Source: Aptenodytes patagonicus
Lineage: Eukaryota; Chordata; Aves; Sphenisciformes; Spheniscidae
DNA length: 64,000 bases
NCBI RefSeq assembly: GCF_965638725.1
Contig: NC_134981.1
Coordinates: forward strand, 47,210,849-47,274,848
Direction: 5' to 3'
Below, piece by piece: positions 23,240 to 34,823 of the stretch. The position numbers were made by a program, and so were the translations under genes. Position 1 is the first letter of the stretch. Each line of letters starts with the position of its first letter. Below the pieces are notes generated by a model. That model had not been told where the DNA came from. It did not search any database and worked only from the letters and a program-made list of their open reading frames with translations.

Positions 23240-25121
23240 TCAAACATTGTCTATATAATCTTCATCCAGGGTGGTGATTTTCACATAACGGAGAGAGGAT
23301 AGAGAAGATAAAAGTCGCGAAATCATACATTTTATAATAGCAAGGTCAGTCATTAAAAACAAGAACCCACAGCCCAACGTCATAGCAATATTTAAAAGCC
23401 ATTTTCTCCAACCTGTAAGTCCCAGTGAATTCAGGAGAGAGTTGAACCAAGATCCAGGGCTCCAGCCATTAAACCAGTCCTTCGGCTGCATTGCCTGGAA
23501 AAGCTCTCCGGTCTGCTCTGACACCTCTCTCATCTTCTTTCGTGCTTCTTCTATGGTGGTAGTTGCATTGTGTATGGTGAGACAGCATTCTCCATTGGTG
23601 AGATTTAACATTCCACATACTCCCTGCTCTTTTAACAATAACATATCTAAAGCTAATCTGTTTTGTAAAGTCATTTTAGACGCCTGTTGAATCTGTATAT
23701 TCATTTCCTTGAAGGCATGTTTGGTCCAATTGCTTAGCACGTGTATTTGCCAGGTCAGATTTTCTAAGACAAACTGGTGTCTTTTAAGGGTCACATATGG
23801 GGTAAATATATTTTCTAACACCAGAGATGTTGTCATGCCCCAGGTATAATAATCAGGTACTCGGATTCCATGCACCGCCCATTCGGGTCGCGCCTGGGAC
23901 CCATCACTTTCCTGGCGCCTTCTGTTTTGATGAGGCACTGAGAAATTGAACACTCTAGAAGGACACATTGTAGGAACTCCTATTCCACACTGTAATCCGG
24001 CATGTTGTCTCACATTAAGATGGGGATATAATTTTCCATTCGAGCATCCCCATAATGTTCCTTGTGGGGCAGGGTACTATGTTGTACTACATTGGTAACC
24101 ATCATCTCTGGGTACCCAAGTACCCTGTAGGTCCCTATCCCACACCTTTTGGCGTTCCGGACCATGGCTTGTGGGAATACCGCACCTATTGTCCAAATTT
24201 TGGAAACCCCAGGAAGGGTATCCCCAACAAGTACACATATCCCATATAAAGGTTCGGAGTTCAGGGATATACCATGTCTCAATGGGGTCTCCTGCACCTG
24301 TGGTGCAATTTAGGGTGGTGGTACAGTTCATTAACTGAGAGTATCCTGGGGAGGGGACTTCAGCGTATTTCTCATCAACTGGATGATTGGGATTGGTGTC
24401 TCCGTACAACATATGTTTGATAGACCAAGCCCATTCATATCTGGTTCTATTAATTTTACCATATTCCTGGCCTGGGTGATCCGGAATCTGTATACACCAT
24501 GTAGGAGACCACTTAATCATATAGGGGTGCTCAAAAGGTTCCATTTCAGGAGGTGGAGGCCAGTAGGGGATTTGGGTACATGATATTCTGTGGGGATTCG
24601 CACAGTGAGTTTGGCTCCACCATTTACCTGACGCGTTATGTATGTATGTTCATTAAATCTTCAGGACAAGGAGATATTGGCAATCTAAACAGAGCTTCTA
24701 ACATGGGAGTTACTGGATCACTCATATTCCATCTATTACATGTTTTGTTCCAAAGATCAGTCCAGTTTTCCAGGGGAATTTGATAAAACACATCCTGGTT
24801 CACCCTCCAGGCCCCACCAAAAGTATTGTTAGGTTGATTCTCGAATGGAGCTTTCACTCTGCCCCAAGTGCAATTGGCGATACAGTTATTAATGACTGTA
24901 CGTAATTTACTTTCCAGCAACTTGGAGAGGTTAAGATTAACTATAGAGAAGCCAATACCTTCTCCTGAAGACTTGGGAATTGGGACACAAATTCCTTGGT
25001 TAGTATCGTTCCAGATGTGCGCGAACCCTTGAATTAGTTTCCAGGCAAGGTTCGGAGACTCATCTCCTCTTCCCTCACCAAGGATGGCAAAGGCGAGGAA
25101 GAGGGTTTTCCAAAGCATCAT
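23240..25121 (-). pseudogene. env: ERV-B envelope (SU-TM), frameshifted
   Basis: Start at 25121 with a hydrophobic signal-like segment (LFLAFAILG). SU traces lie at 24636-25121 and, in another frame, 24077-24544, with many N-glycosylation sequons and Cys pairs. A further shift near 24040 precedes the TM-containing frame 23240-24013 (257 codons). TM shows a possible basic cleavage region (HQNRRRQ), a heptad-rich stretch LQNRLALDMLLLKEQGVCG, a Cys-X9-Cys-Cys motif (longer than the usual CX6CC), and a membrane anchor near LLNIAMTLGCGFLFLMTDLA. It lies downstream of pol and next to the 3' LTR, the normal place for env. Not functional as it stands. Confidence 0.88.
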
Positions 25122-25549
25122 GTTTTGCTATAACATACAAAAACAATAAAGAAAACTACACAGATGATGCAAATAATCACTAGGGGTAATAATGTACGCA
25201 TATGGTCTGTAAAGACTTCTGCGACAACCTGCAAATACATAGAACAAGAACAGAGCAGGTTCAAAAGGACGGCACAATCCATCGAGTATTAATTCAATGA
25301 TCCCTTCTGTGGGCGTCAGTGGCTATCCAGGCATAGAGGTTAAGCGGAGTTTTCAGAGTTAAGGGTACTTCTCCTACCCTTGGTAAGTCTAACAAAACGG
25401 GTTGTGTTGGGTAGTGGAGTGGTTTTACCGGGTCCTTCGTTTCCCTCTTCCCCGGGAGCAGGGAGAGGGGTTTGGGGCAAAATGCGGTGAGCCTGGGACA
25501 TCCATTGACCCCCCCAGCAACCGCTCACTTTCGCTATGGCATCGGGGAG

Positions 25550-26233
25550 TCATGCAGACCATCCGGAATTGTGGAGCCTAAGGACACATTTCAGCAATCC
25601 ATTTGTCCTTTCCACTATCCCATTAGCTTGAGGATAGTAGGGGGTGTGAAATATCCATTGTATTCCCTCGCCTTTTGCCCATTCCTGAACCACCTCGGCA
25701 GTAAAGTGGCTACCGTTATCTGATTGGATCGACTGGGGTTTAGGTAGATAACTAAACCATAGCTTCAACCCTTTCACCGCGTTGTCCCCAGTTGCTCTCG
25801 CAACGGCCTCAGCCTTGGTAAGTCCCGACACCACTTCCACCCGGACAAGAACATCCTGCTTCCTGTCTGACTTTTTAAAAGGTCCTATGTAATCAACTTG
25901 CCAGGTCTCCCAGAGGCCCTTCCCGTCCCGTAAGTGGAGAGGGGGTTCTTGCAAGGGGTGCCTCTCTAATCTGGTACGGCACTGACTACAAGCAGAAATG
26001 ATCGCATTACACAGTTCCCGAGTAACAGGCCAGCCCTTGCCACCAGCTTCTTTGAAAAGGTCTTTAACCCCTGAATGACCGTGTTTCACGTGTAACCAGT
26101 CTAACAGATATTCCCACTTTTCTTCTTCAGCTTCTGCTGCCACTGTAGCTAAACGGGTTAGCGAATCTACCTGGTTATTCCAAACGTGGGCTGGGTGATT
26201 CCCCCTTTGGTGTGCAGCTACCCATCCCACCAA
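25550..26233 (-). pseudogene. pol: ERV-B integrase
   Basis: Begins in the tail of RNase H (AAHQRGNHPAHVWNNQVDSL). The zinc domain follows (HVKHGHSG ... CSQCRTRL), then the catalytic core with the DDE residues in WQVDYIGPF, QSDNGSHF and NGIVERTNGLLK. The frame closes at 25550 soon after the core. A further stretch in another frame (25340-25528) probably holds the C-terminal domain remnant. 25122-25339 shows no clear coding. Confidence 0.88.
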
Positions 26234-26245
26234 GAAAGTCCCCTG

Positions 26246-26749
26246 TTAAGCAGCATTTAAGATTTCCTCCCATTTTTCCCTTTGCCACACGGGTACCCGG
26301 TTAACTTCCCACTGATTTTGTTCCCAGAAGGGGAGCCACTCAGTACATCCTTTAAATACAGCATATGAATCCATATAAATAAATGTTGGTTCTTTGCTCT
26401 CAGCCTCTCTTTTTCTCACACTCCAAACTGCTATCAACTCCCCTACCTGAGCACTTCCCTCCCCCTCCATTACAATTCGCTCCTCCGAATCAACATGTAA
26501 GGCTGCTGCCCGGTATTTCCATACCTTTCCTTCTCTTTTTGAAGATGCATCAGTAAACCACGCATTCTTCAAGTGAGGTTCAAACGGGGGAGCTGGTTTT
26601 ATAAGGGAAGGGGGGGTCTCCTGGTTGGATTGGTTATCAGGTGACTCTTGTATCTGAAGTACCTTAGGTGTTCCTTCTTCTCTCTTACGTGCATGACAAT
26701 AGTGATCCAGTTGTGCATACCATTTTCTGACTGTTTCCCCGCTGTGCAA
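26246..26749 (-). pseudogene. pol: ERV-B RNase H
   Basis: RNase H fold blocks AWFTDASSKREGKVWKYRAA, VGELIAVWSVRKREAE and TFIYMDSYAVFKG supply the first three acidic residues. The fourth is in the next frame segment, after an in-frame TAA at about 26243-26245. The domain is in the same frame as the integrase and as the protease/RT start. Confidence 0.82.
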
Positions 26750-28297
26750 CCCCTGCGGGGGGTGGGGTCCCAGCCAATACGGGTTTCAGGACCTTAAAGG
26801 GCCCTCTCAAAATAATTGATTGTTGCCTTATGATTTTTTCGGCTTCCTGCAGGGCTAGATTAGCTATAAAAAGGCCCTTTTCCCAAACTGAATATCGTTT
26901 TTCTGCATCTTTGAAACTGCATGAATAAAACCCGATGGGACGAGTCGGACCCTCAGGTCCGCGTTGCCACATGTGTATTGATAGCCCATGAATGGCAAAA
27001 CCCCATTTGATATGGAGGGGATCAGTCGGGTGTATCGGCCCTAAGGACTGATATACTCCAGCCTCAAAAATCAGCAGCTTTAAGGCTTCCTCATGGATAG
27101 GGGTCCAATCCCAAGAGGCCCTTTTGCGTGTCAAATCGTATAGGGGTCAGGCTATGATGGAAAAATCTGGAATGTGTTTCCTCCAAAATACCAACAGGCC
27201 TAAGGCATGTTGGCATTCCCTTTTGTTTCCGGGCATTCCCACTTGTTCAGGGGTAGTCAAGGTTTCAGGGGGAATACACACTATCCCACCCCTCCACCAG
27301 ATACCCAGGAACTTTACCTCCGAGGATGGGAGCTGTACCTTCTCTGTCTGGATCTGGAGTTCTAAACTTTCCAGGTGAGTGATTATTTTTGTCTGGGTCT
27401 GTCCCACTACGCTGGTATCGGGGCCGCCAATCAATATATCATCAATATATTGGTATATCCTAACTCCCTTCTCGGGGTAATCCAGGCAAGCTCCTGTGCC
27501 AGTGAGTAGTGGGCAATGGTCGGTGAGTGGTGCTATCCCTGAGGAAGACGTGTAAAAGTAAACTGCACCCCTTCCCTGGTAAAAGCAAAACGATCTCTAT
27601 CTGCTTCCTGCAAGGGAACCATAAAAAACATGTCTTTCACATCAATAGTTGCCAAGATCTGGTGGGCTTGTTCCTGTATGGTTGCAATCAGCTCGGCCAT
27701 GTTAGGCACTGCAGCTGTTAAGGGACCTGTATTGGCATTCAGGTGCCGATAATCAATTGTTAATCGCCACTTTCCATTTGGTTTATGGACTGGCCACACA
27801 GGGGAGTTATAAGGTGAGTGAGTTGGGATAATTATCCCCTGTTCCCGCAACTCAGTTATTACAGGGGTAATTCCCTCCCTTGCCCCTAACGGCAAGGCAT
27901 AGGGTTTCACATTGACTATCTTTGAAGGAGGGAGTGCAGGCGCTGACTGTAACAGTCTCACCGAGGCCGCAGGGAGTCCGAACTTCCCTTCCTTTCCCTT
28001 TGAGTCTACCCACACTCTTCCCTTTAATAAATCCAGTCCTAAAATGTTTGTGAGCAACGAGCCTAATATCATTGTGACTTCAACAGGGGATGTATCTCCC
28101 GGCAGCCAGCACCTGACTCGGGCGGTTGGCTGTGACTTAGAATTTCCAAAAGCATCTGTGACCCAAATTTGTTTTTTGTCAGCAACTATTCCGTTGTGGT
28201 TAGCAACATCTGTCCGGAGAGCTGACATCTGAGCCCCTGTGTCTACTAAAAAGGTGACTGGAGTCTTGAAGGGGCCCAGGGGAAAGGTAATCAACAA
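26750..28297 (-). pseudogene. pol: ERV-B protease and reverse transcriptase
   Basis: The protease active-site block FLVDTGAQMSALRTD lies near the start of the 28297 frame. RT follows in the same frame: REQGIIIPTHSPYNSPVWPV, HKPNGKWRLTIDYRHLN, ATIDVKDMFFMVPLQE and TFTRLPQG. The frame breaks at about 27533. The catalytic YIDD (27438-27449) and thumb blocks (VKFLGIWWRGG, VFWRKHIPDFS) are in another frame (27147-27434, then 26685-27134 after a TGA near 27144). The catalytic Asp residues look preserved but are divided between frames. Confidence 0.88.
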
Positions 28298-28326
28298 GTC
28301 CCCTTTGTCACTTTCCGTGAGCCTTC

Positions 28327-29931
28327 TTAAATAGATCCACCGGCCATCCCCCGGCTCACTGATTGGGGATGGCGGAGGGGGTTTCCCGACTCGGGGACGC
28401 TCAAATCAATCAACTCAGTCTCCTGGGGGGCAGACGGGGTTATTGTTCCGGGTTCCTGGGATAGGGGAGAAAGATCCTTGGGGTCTGAGGGAGATGGGGT
28501 TCCCTTTATTTTGTCCCAGCCTTTCACCAAACTTTCCAGGTTGGGAGTGGGCAACCCATCCATCACCTCCTGGGGAATCCCTTTTGAAATGCCCTCTGCC
28601 CATAGTGTATATCTTCTATTATCAGGGGGTCACGTCGGTCTGGCCGGGGCGGGGGGTTGAGGATCGCGCGAGGGCATAGCTTTTATTCCCCCATTCCCTT
28701 CTACCCTTCTAAAGTCCGCCTTGGATTTTGTCTCTCCCGGACCGGTAAATCCCATTCATCTCCCGTAATTAATCAATTCCTGTGCTACTTCTCCCCATGT
28801 CATCTCCGGGGGACCTCCCCTTCTCCAGGGTCGGGGTGCCCTCAACCGATCTTGTAGTTGCACCGCATATAATTTCAAGGCATTGGGTCGTCCCCTTATA
28901 AGAGGGTGCAACCTGTCAGGGTCTGCCACATATTGCATGGGAGAGGGCTGTTGCGGAACCAGTAATCAGTCATGCATCAACTGGAGACACGCAGTTTTCT
29001 GTACGCTCTCTAAAATGTGACCCACTGTAGGCGTTTTAATCGAGAAGGGGTCTCCCCTTTCCATAGGATCCAATCCACCTGCCCAATATGCTACCCTTTG
29101 GGTCAGGAACCAGGGCTCTCTATTGTCATTTGTGGTTATAAAAACCCCTGGTCCCCAATACCCTCTTGCCTCGTCCTCGCTCAGCAAGATATGATCCCCC
29201 CCCCGGTAAGAGATATTCTCCATACATATTCAGTTTCCGTTTCTCGGGGTCCCCGGGAATATTTTTCCTGAATTTTAGCCAAATCAGTAGGGGAATAGGG
29301 AATGATGCGGGTAGTAACTTGTTGGGCTCCTCCTTGACCACCATCTACAGTCTCGGTCTTAATTAAAGGTCGCATTATAGCTTCCTCCCTTCCAAGGGAA
29401 AATATTTCTCTTACATGTTCTAGATCTTTAAGAGGGTATAACAATTTTGATTCTTTTCCCTCGTCAGAATCTGCATCCATATTTCCTACACCGATTTGGG
29501 AGCAGGTTTAATCTAATTGCTCCTGTAATATTCTCTCCTGCTCCAGAGCCTCCGTCAAAGCGGTTAGTCACCTGCTCGGCGGCAAGCTGATCGGAGAGAA
29601 TTTTTGTCTCGTTTTCTAGTTGTTCCTGCAGAGCCTTCACTAGATCTTGAAGGGATTTTATTCCCTCCCCTTCTGCTTGTTGGACCACGTGTTTATCCCG
29701 TTGTGCTGCCACCAGGGCAGCTCCTAAAACCGCACAGACCAACGCTTTCCCCTTTCCTAGCTTCAACCTTTGCTCCTTAGCTAAAGTGGAGATTCTGTCC
29801 GCTACCGCTTGCGGATCGTGCCAATTACTATGGGCCCAAGTCATACCAGGGGGAGAAGGTCGGGCGTTATAGCCCTCTAATTTCTCCAGGAGAGGGGTAC
29901 AATCTACAGTCGGACCTCCCAGGGAGGCCAT
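28327..29931 (-). pseudogene. gag: ERV-B gag
   Basis: ATG at 29931 opens a 155-codon matrix-like region with a Lys- and Gln-rich coiled-coil-like stretch (QQAEGEGIKSLQDLVKALQE). The capsid region follows in pieces: 29181-29480 (LEHVREIFSLGREEAIMRP, DLAKIQEKYSRGPRETETEY), 28966-29223 (after a shift in a C homopolymer near 29200; EDEARGYWGPGVF, LTQRVAYWAGGLDP) and 28756-28938. A degenerate zinc-knuckle-like MGRGHFKRDSP remains near 28590, its last Cys changed to Ser. A proline/serine-rich C-terminal segment (28327-28566) precedes the protease. There are at least two frameshifts and two nonsense codons. Confidence 0.82.
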
Positions 29932-30090
29932 AATGAGTATACAATTATAGGGATTAGATCCCTTGTTAGTCCTCTGAGGACTGTCTCCCCTGGTGTATGA
30001 CTCCTCTCAGAGAGGTGCTGCAGTAAAGGCCTGGTCCCAACGATCGCTTTAGCACCAACAAGGGAATACCATCCTCGTTGCCAATAAAAA
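29932..30090 (-). other. ERV-B leader with candidate PBS
   Basis: 159 nt between the 5' LTR end (CGTAACA) and the gag ATG. A candidate PBS starts TGGCAACGAGGATGG (30069-30083 on the minus strand), 7 nt inside the LTR. I cannot name its tRNA with confidence. Confidence 0.5.
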
Positions 30091-30641
30091 TGTTACGACC
30101 CAGACTGGGTGACTCAGGGGGTCGTAGCGGTTTCGTGATTCCCTTGGGCTAAATTAAGGTGAAACGACACCAGGCGATCAATTAAACGCTTTATTTATGG
30201 AACATGCAACTTAAACTTGGAAAGCGTAATAATAGGCGGTGTGTATTCTATTGAGGCATTTATAAGAAGAAAAGGAAAGAGAGGAAAAGGAAAAAGAGAG
30301 AGAGAGATCACCACCCTTGGATCCCGTGATGACAATGACGGACGTGGCAATCCTCCGGTGATGGGCGCGCGCACGGCTCCTTGGAGTTGTGCCTTTTACA
30401 GTCTAGTCCCCGCCTCTCAGGGAGTTATGTAGCTCCTGATCCTTTGTGCAGGTGCCATTGTGGGGGGTGGTCGTGAGCCCCTTCCTCAGATAAACTCTGT
30501 ATGACCTCTGGCCATATATGGTGTGTTGTCATGCTGGGCCTATCAGAACATGGAACTGCGCACCCTCCGGCATGCCCTCCGCGTCCTGTGTCATCTGACC
30601 TCTTGTTTAAGGTTTATCGCTACTATGCAGACCATGACTTG
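30091..30641 (-). mobile_element. ERV-B 5' LTR, main part (U3-R-U5), split by ERV-A2
   Basis: 551 bp of LTR on the minus strand; the missing first 42-47 bp of U3 lie at 37794-37840 beyond the nested provirus. It contains a CT-rich run, a TATAAATG box near 30262 and AATAAA (CCATAAATAAAGCG, minus strand) near 30195. ACTTG at 30637-30641 is the left target-site copy of ERV-A2. Confidence 0.88.
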
Positions 30642-31180
30642 TGTCGTGGTTTAATTTCAGTCGGCAACTAAGCACCACGCAGCCGCTCGCTCACTCCCCC
30701 CACCCGGTGGGATGGGGGAGAGAATTGGAAGAGCACAAGTTAGAAAAACTCGTGGGTTGAGATAAAAACAGTTTAGTAATTGAAATAAAATGATAATAAT
30801 AATATGATAATAATAATAATAATACACAAAGCAAGTGATGCACAGTACAATTGCTCACCACCCGCCGACCGATGCCCAGCCAGTCCCCGAGCAGCAGCCC
30901 CCCCGGCCAGCTTTCCCCAGTTTATGTACTGAGCGTGACGTCACATGGTATGGAATGTCCCTGTGGCCAGTTTGGCTGTGCCCCCTCCCAGCTTCTTGTG
31001 CACCTCCAGCCTTCTCAGTGGGTAGAGCATGGGAAGCTGAAAAGTCCTTGGCTAGTGTAAGCATTACCTAGCAACAACTAAAACATCGGTGCGTTATCAA
31101 CTTTGTTCTCATCCTAAATCCAAAAAACTGTACCAGCTACTAGAAAGGAAATTAACTCTATCCCTGCCGAAACCAGGACA
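30642..31180 (-). mobile_element. 3' LTR of ERV-A2
   Basis: 539 bp, ending in CCACGACA at 30642. It has a perfect CRE TGACGTCA at 30936-30943, a TACATAAAC box, a TTA/TAA microsatellite near 30790-30825 and an ATTACTAAACTG poly(A)-signal variant. Confidence 0.95.
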
Positions 31181-31266
31181 ATATCCACCCCTTATTCTAT
31201 ACCATCTGCGTCATGCTCAAGTCTCATATTTTCCAGTACATTTTCATTAATCACCACCCCTTTTTT

Positions 31267-31302
<36 letters not shown>

Positions 31303-31635
31303 GAGATATCATTCCCTTCGTCTGTGGGCCATCCCTCTAAAATGTTCGGTGAGTTCATTTAGTCCATGACTTCGGGCTCCATCTGTCATAATAATCTTTC
31401 AGGGCAGGAAAAATGGAGATGGTATGTGGTGTTGGATTGTTTCATGTTGAAGTCAGTTCTGGTACATCACTGTGCTTTGCTTGGTTTCACTGAAGTTATT
31501 CTTCATTAGTCTGGGTGATTCTTATTGTAATAACATTAGTATGGCATATAATATTATTAGTATGATTAGTATATCTGTGTATTATTAGTATAACTATTAT
31601 AACTCTAATTAGTATTTAACATCACATAATTCAGA
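31181..31635 (-). other. ERV-A2 non-coding 3' tail with polypurine tract
   Basis: Counterpart of 14839-15249. It contains the shared ATGGAGCCCGAAGTCA-type block, a (TG)n(TA)n microsatellite (31263-31302), a local AT-rich expansion absent from ERV-A1 (about 31550-31615), and the purine tract just before the 3' LTR. No ORF. Confidence 0.75.
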
Positions 31636-32654
31636 TCATTGGCTATTCTCACCCAAAATCAAATCCCCTTGAGGTACACATCGGACTTCCCCATCCTTCC
31701 GCATTATCCACCAAGTGCACCCAGGTCCTTGAGCAAAAGCAATCCCACGGATGGGTCTGCCTCTGCCCGAGGCAGGAATAACCCAGACTGTCTTCCCCAG
31801 CATATTTTTTATGTGCACTACAGGGACTTTATTCCCATCTACAGTACGTAAAAGTTCTGACTGGGCAGGGCCTGCTCGATTGGCAGATCCCCTCGTGTTG
31901 ACTAACCAGGTGGCCTTTGCTAAATGTGTCCCCCAATGTTTGAACGTCCCGCCACCCATTGCTCTCAGCGTAGTCTTTAACAGTCCATTGTATCGTTCAA
32001 TTTTCCCAGAGGCTGGTGCATGACAGGGGATGTGATACACCCACTCAATGCCGTGCTCTTTGGCCCAGGTGTCTATGAGGTTGTTTCGGAAATGAGTCCC
32101 GTTGTCTGACTCAATTCTTTCTGGGGTGCCATGTCGCCATAGGACTTGCTTTTCAAGGCCCAGAATAGTGTTCCGGGCAGTGGCATGGGCACGGGATATG
32201 TTTCCAGCCATCCGGGGGTTGCCTCCACCATTGTAAGCACGTGGCGCTTGCCTTGGCGGGTTTGTGGGAGTGTGATATAATCGATCTGCCAGGCCTCCCC
32301 ATAGTTATATTTCAGCCATCGTCCTCCATACCAGAGAGGCTTTAACCGCTTGGCTTGCTTGATTGCAGCGCATGTTTCGCATTCATGGATAACCTGCGCA
32401 ATAGTGTCCATGGTCAAGTCCACCCCTCGATCACGAGCCCACCTGTATGTTGCATCTCTTCCTTGGTGGCCTGAGGTGTCATGGGCCCACCGAGCTAGAA
32501 ATAACTCACCCTTATGTTGCCAGTCCAGATCCCCCTGAGCCACTTCAATCTTAGCAGCCCGATCCACCTGCTGGTTGTTTTGATGTTCTTCAGTGGCCCG
32601 ACTCTTGGGTATGTGAGCATCTACGTGACGGACTTTTACAACCAGGTTCTCCAC
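31636..32654 (-). pseudogene. pol: ERV-A2 integrase (one frameshift)
   Basis: In the same frame as the upstream RT after the TGA at 32673. It covers the end of RNase H (HVDAHIPKSRATEEHQ), the HHCC zinc domain and WQIDYITLP. A 1-nt deletion near 32187, seen by comparison with ERV-A1 (a run of four C against three), puts the second and third catalytic blocks (ESDNGTHF, GKIERYNGLLK) into the frame 31636-32211. All catalytic residues are present but split. Confidence 0.9.
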
Positions 32655-32672
32655 CCGGGCAGCAATATCTTG

Positions 32673-34820
32673 TCACAATGCGGCAGCCCAGATGGGTTTG
32701 CCTCTGCGCTGCCAGTTGCTCTGCTTCCATTGCTGCAACCACCCCCACGGGGCATTTGCCACCATCCAGGAGTCAGTATAGAGATAGAGCACTGGCCACT
32801 TTTCTCGGTCAGCAATGCCTAAAGCCAGCTGGATGGCCTTTACTTCTGCAAATTGGCTCAATTCACCTTCTCCTGCAGCAGTTTCTACAACTTGTCGCAT
32901 AGGACTCCATACAGCAGCTTTCCACCTCCGATGCTTTCCCATAAGACGACAGGACCCATCAGTGAACAGGGCATATTGCTTCTCATTTCCTGGTAGTTCA
33001 TTATACATTGGGGCCTCTTCAGCACGCGTCACCTCCTCCTCTGGCAATATTCCAAAATCTTTGCCCTCTGGCCAATCCATGATCACTTCCAGGATTCCTG
33101 GGCGACTGGGGTTTCCTATTCGAGCCCATTGTGTGATCAGTGCGATCCACTTACTCCATGTAGCATCAGTTGCATGATGTGTACAGGGGACCCTCCCTCT
33201 GAACATCCAGCCCAGCACCGGCAGTCGGGGTGCCAGGAGGAGCTGTGCTTCAGTACCAACCACTTCTGAAGCAACTCGAACCCCTTCATGTGCTGCCAAT
33301 ATCTCTTTTTCAGTTGGAGTATAGCGGGCCTCGGATCCTCTGTATCCCCGACTCCAAAACCCTAGGGGTCGACCTCGAGTCTCCCCTGGTGCTTTCTGCC
33401 AGAGGCTCCAGGTAGGGCCGTTCTCCCCGGCTGCGGTATAGAGTACATTTTTTACATCTTGCCCTGCCCGGACTGGCCCCAGGGCTACTGCATGAACTAT
33501 CTCCCGTTTAATTTGTTCAAAAGCTTGTCGTTGCTCAGGGCCCCATTTGAAATCGTTCTTCTTCCGGGTCACTTGATAGAGAGGGTTTACAATCAGACTG
33601 TAATTTGGAATGTGCATTCTCCAAAAACCCACCACGCCTAAGAAAGCTTGTGTTTCCTTTTTGCTGGTTGGTGGAGACATGGCTGTTATTTTGTTGATCA
33701 CATCCATTGGGATCTGACGACGTCCATCTTGCCAATTTATTCCTAAAAATTGGATCTCCTGTGCAGGTCCCTTGACCTTATTTTGTTTTATGGCAAAACC
33801 GGCCTTCAGCAGGATTTGGACTATTTCCTTCCCTTTTTCAAAGATCTCTCCTGCTGTGTTGCCCCACATGATGATATCATCAATGTATTGCAGGTGTTCT
33901 GGAGCTCCACCCTGTTCTAGTGCAGTCTGGATTAGTCCATGGCAAATGGTGGGGCTGTGTTTCCACCCCTGGGGCAGTCGGTTCCAGGTGTACTGGATGC
34001 CCCTCCAAGTGAAAGCAAATTGTGGCCTGCACTCTGCTGCCAAAGGGATTGAGAAAAACTCATTAGCAATATCAACTGTGGCATACCACTTGGCTGCCTT
34101 TGACTCCAGTTCGTATTGAAGTTCTAGCATGTCTGGCACGGCAGCACTCAGCGGTGGCGTGACTTCATTTAGGCCATGATAGTCTACTGTCAGTCTCCAC
34201 TCTCCATTAGACTTCCGCACTGGCCATATGGGACTGTTAAAGGGTGAGCGGGTCTTGCTGATCACTCCTTGGCTCTCCAGTCGACGAATCAGCTCATGAA
34301 TGGGAATCAGGGAGTCTCGGTTGGTGCGATACTGCTGCCGGTGCACTGTGGTGGTAGCGATTGGCACTTGTTGGTCTTCGACCTTCAGCAACCCCACAAC
34401 AGAGGGGTCCTCCGAGAGACCAGGCAAGGTGGACAGCTGTTTCATTTCTTCTGTCTCCAAGGCAGCTATACCAAAAGCCCACCGGTACCCTTTTGGGTCC
34501 TTGAAATACCCTCTCCTGAGGTCGTCTATGCCAAGCATGCACAGAGCATCTGGGCCAGTCACAATGGGGTGCTTCTGCCACCCATTCCCAGTTAGACTCA
34601 CTTTGGCTTCCAATATAGTTAGCTGTTGGGATCCCCCCGTCACCCCAGAAATACAGATGGGTTCTGTCCCTATATAGCTTGATGGCATTAGGGTACACTG
34701 TGCACCGGTGTCTACCAGAGCCTTATACTCCTGTGGGTCTGATGTGCCAGGCCACCGAATCCACACAGTCCAGTAAACCCGGTTGTCCCTTTCCTCCCCC
34801 TGGCTGGAGGCAGGGCCCCT
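32673..34820 (-). pseudogene. pol: ERV-A2 protease-RT-RNase H frame (697+ codons)
   Basis: Open from just after the gag TAG to the TGA at 32673-32675, the longest pol frame in the window. Protease: ALVDTGAQCTLMPSS. RT: SPFNSPIWPVRKSNGEWRLT, ATVDIANEFFSIPL with the first catalytic Asp intact, LPQGWKHSPTICH, YIDD (33876-33887) and FLGVVGFWRMHIPNYS. RNase H: TDGSCRL, QFAEVKAIQLAL, YTDSWMVANA. There is no ATG between the TAG and the protease block, so translation would depend on readthrough from gag. The closing TGA replaces a Trp codon of ERV-A1 and removes the end of RNase H and integrase. Confidence 0.93.
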
Positions 34821-34823
34821 CTA
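34821..34823 (-). other. In-frame gag/pro-pol UAG of ERV-A2
   Basis: GAT-TAG-AGG context identical to ERV-A1 (11656-11658). The pol frame continues in phase with no other stop until 32673. Confidence 0.6.
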
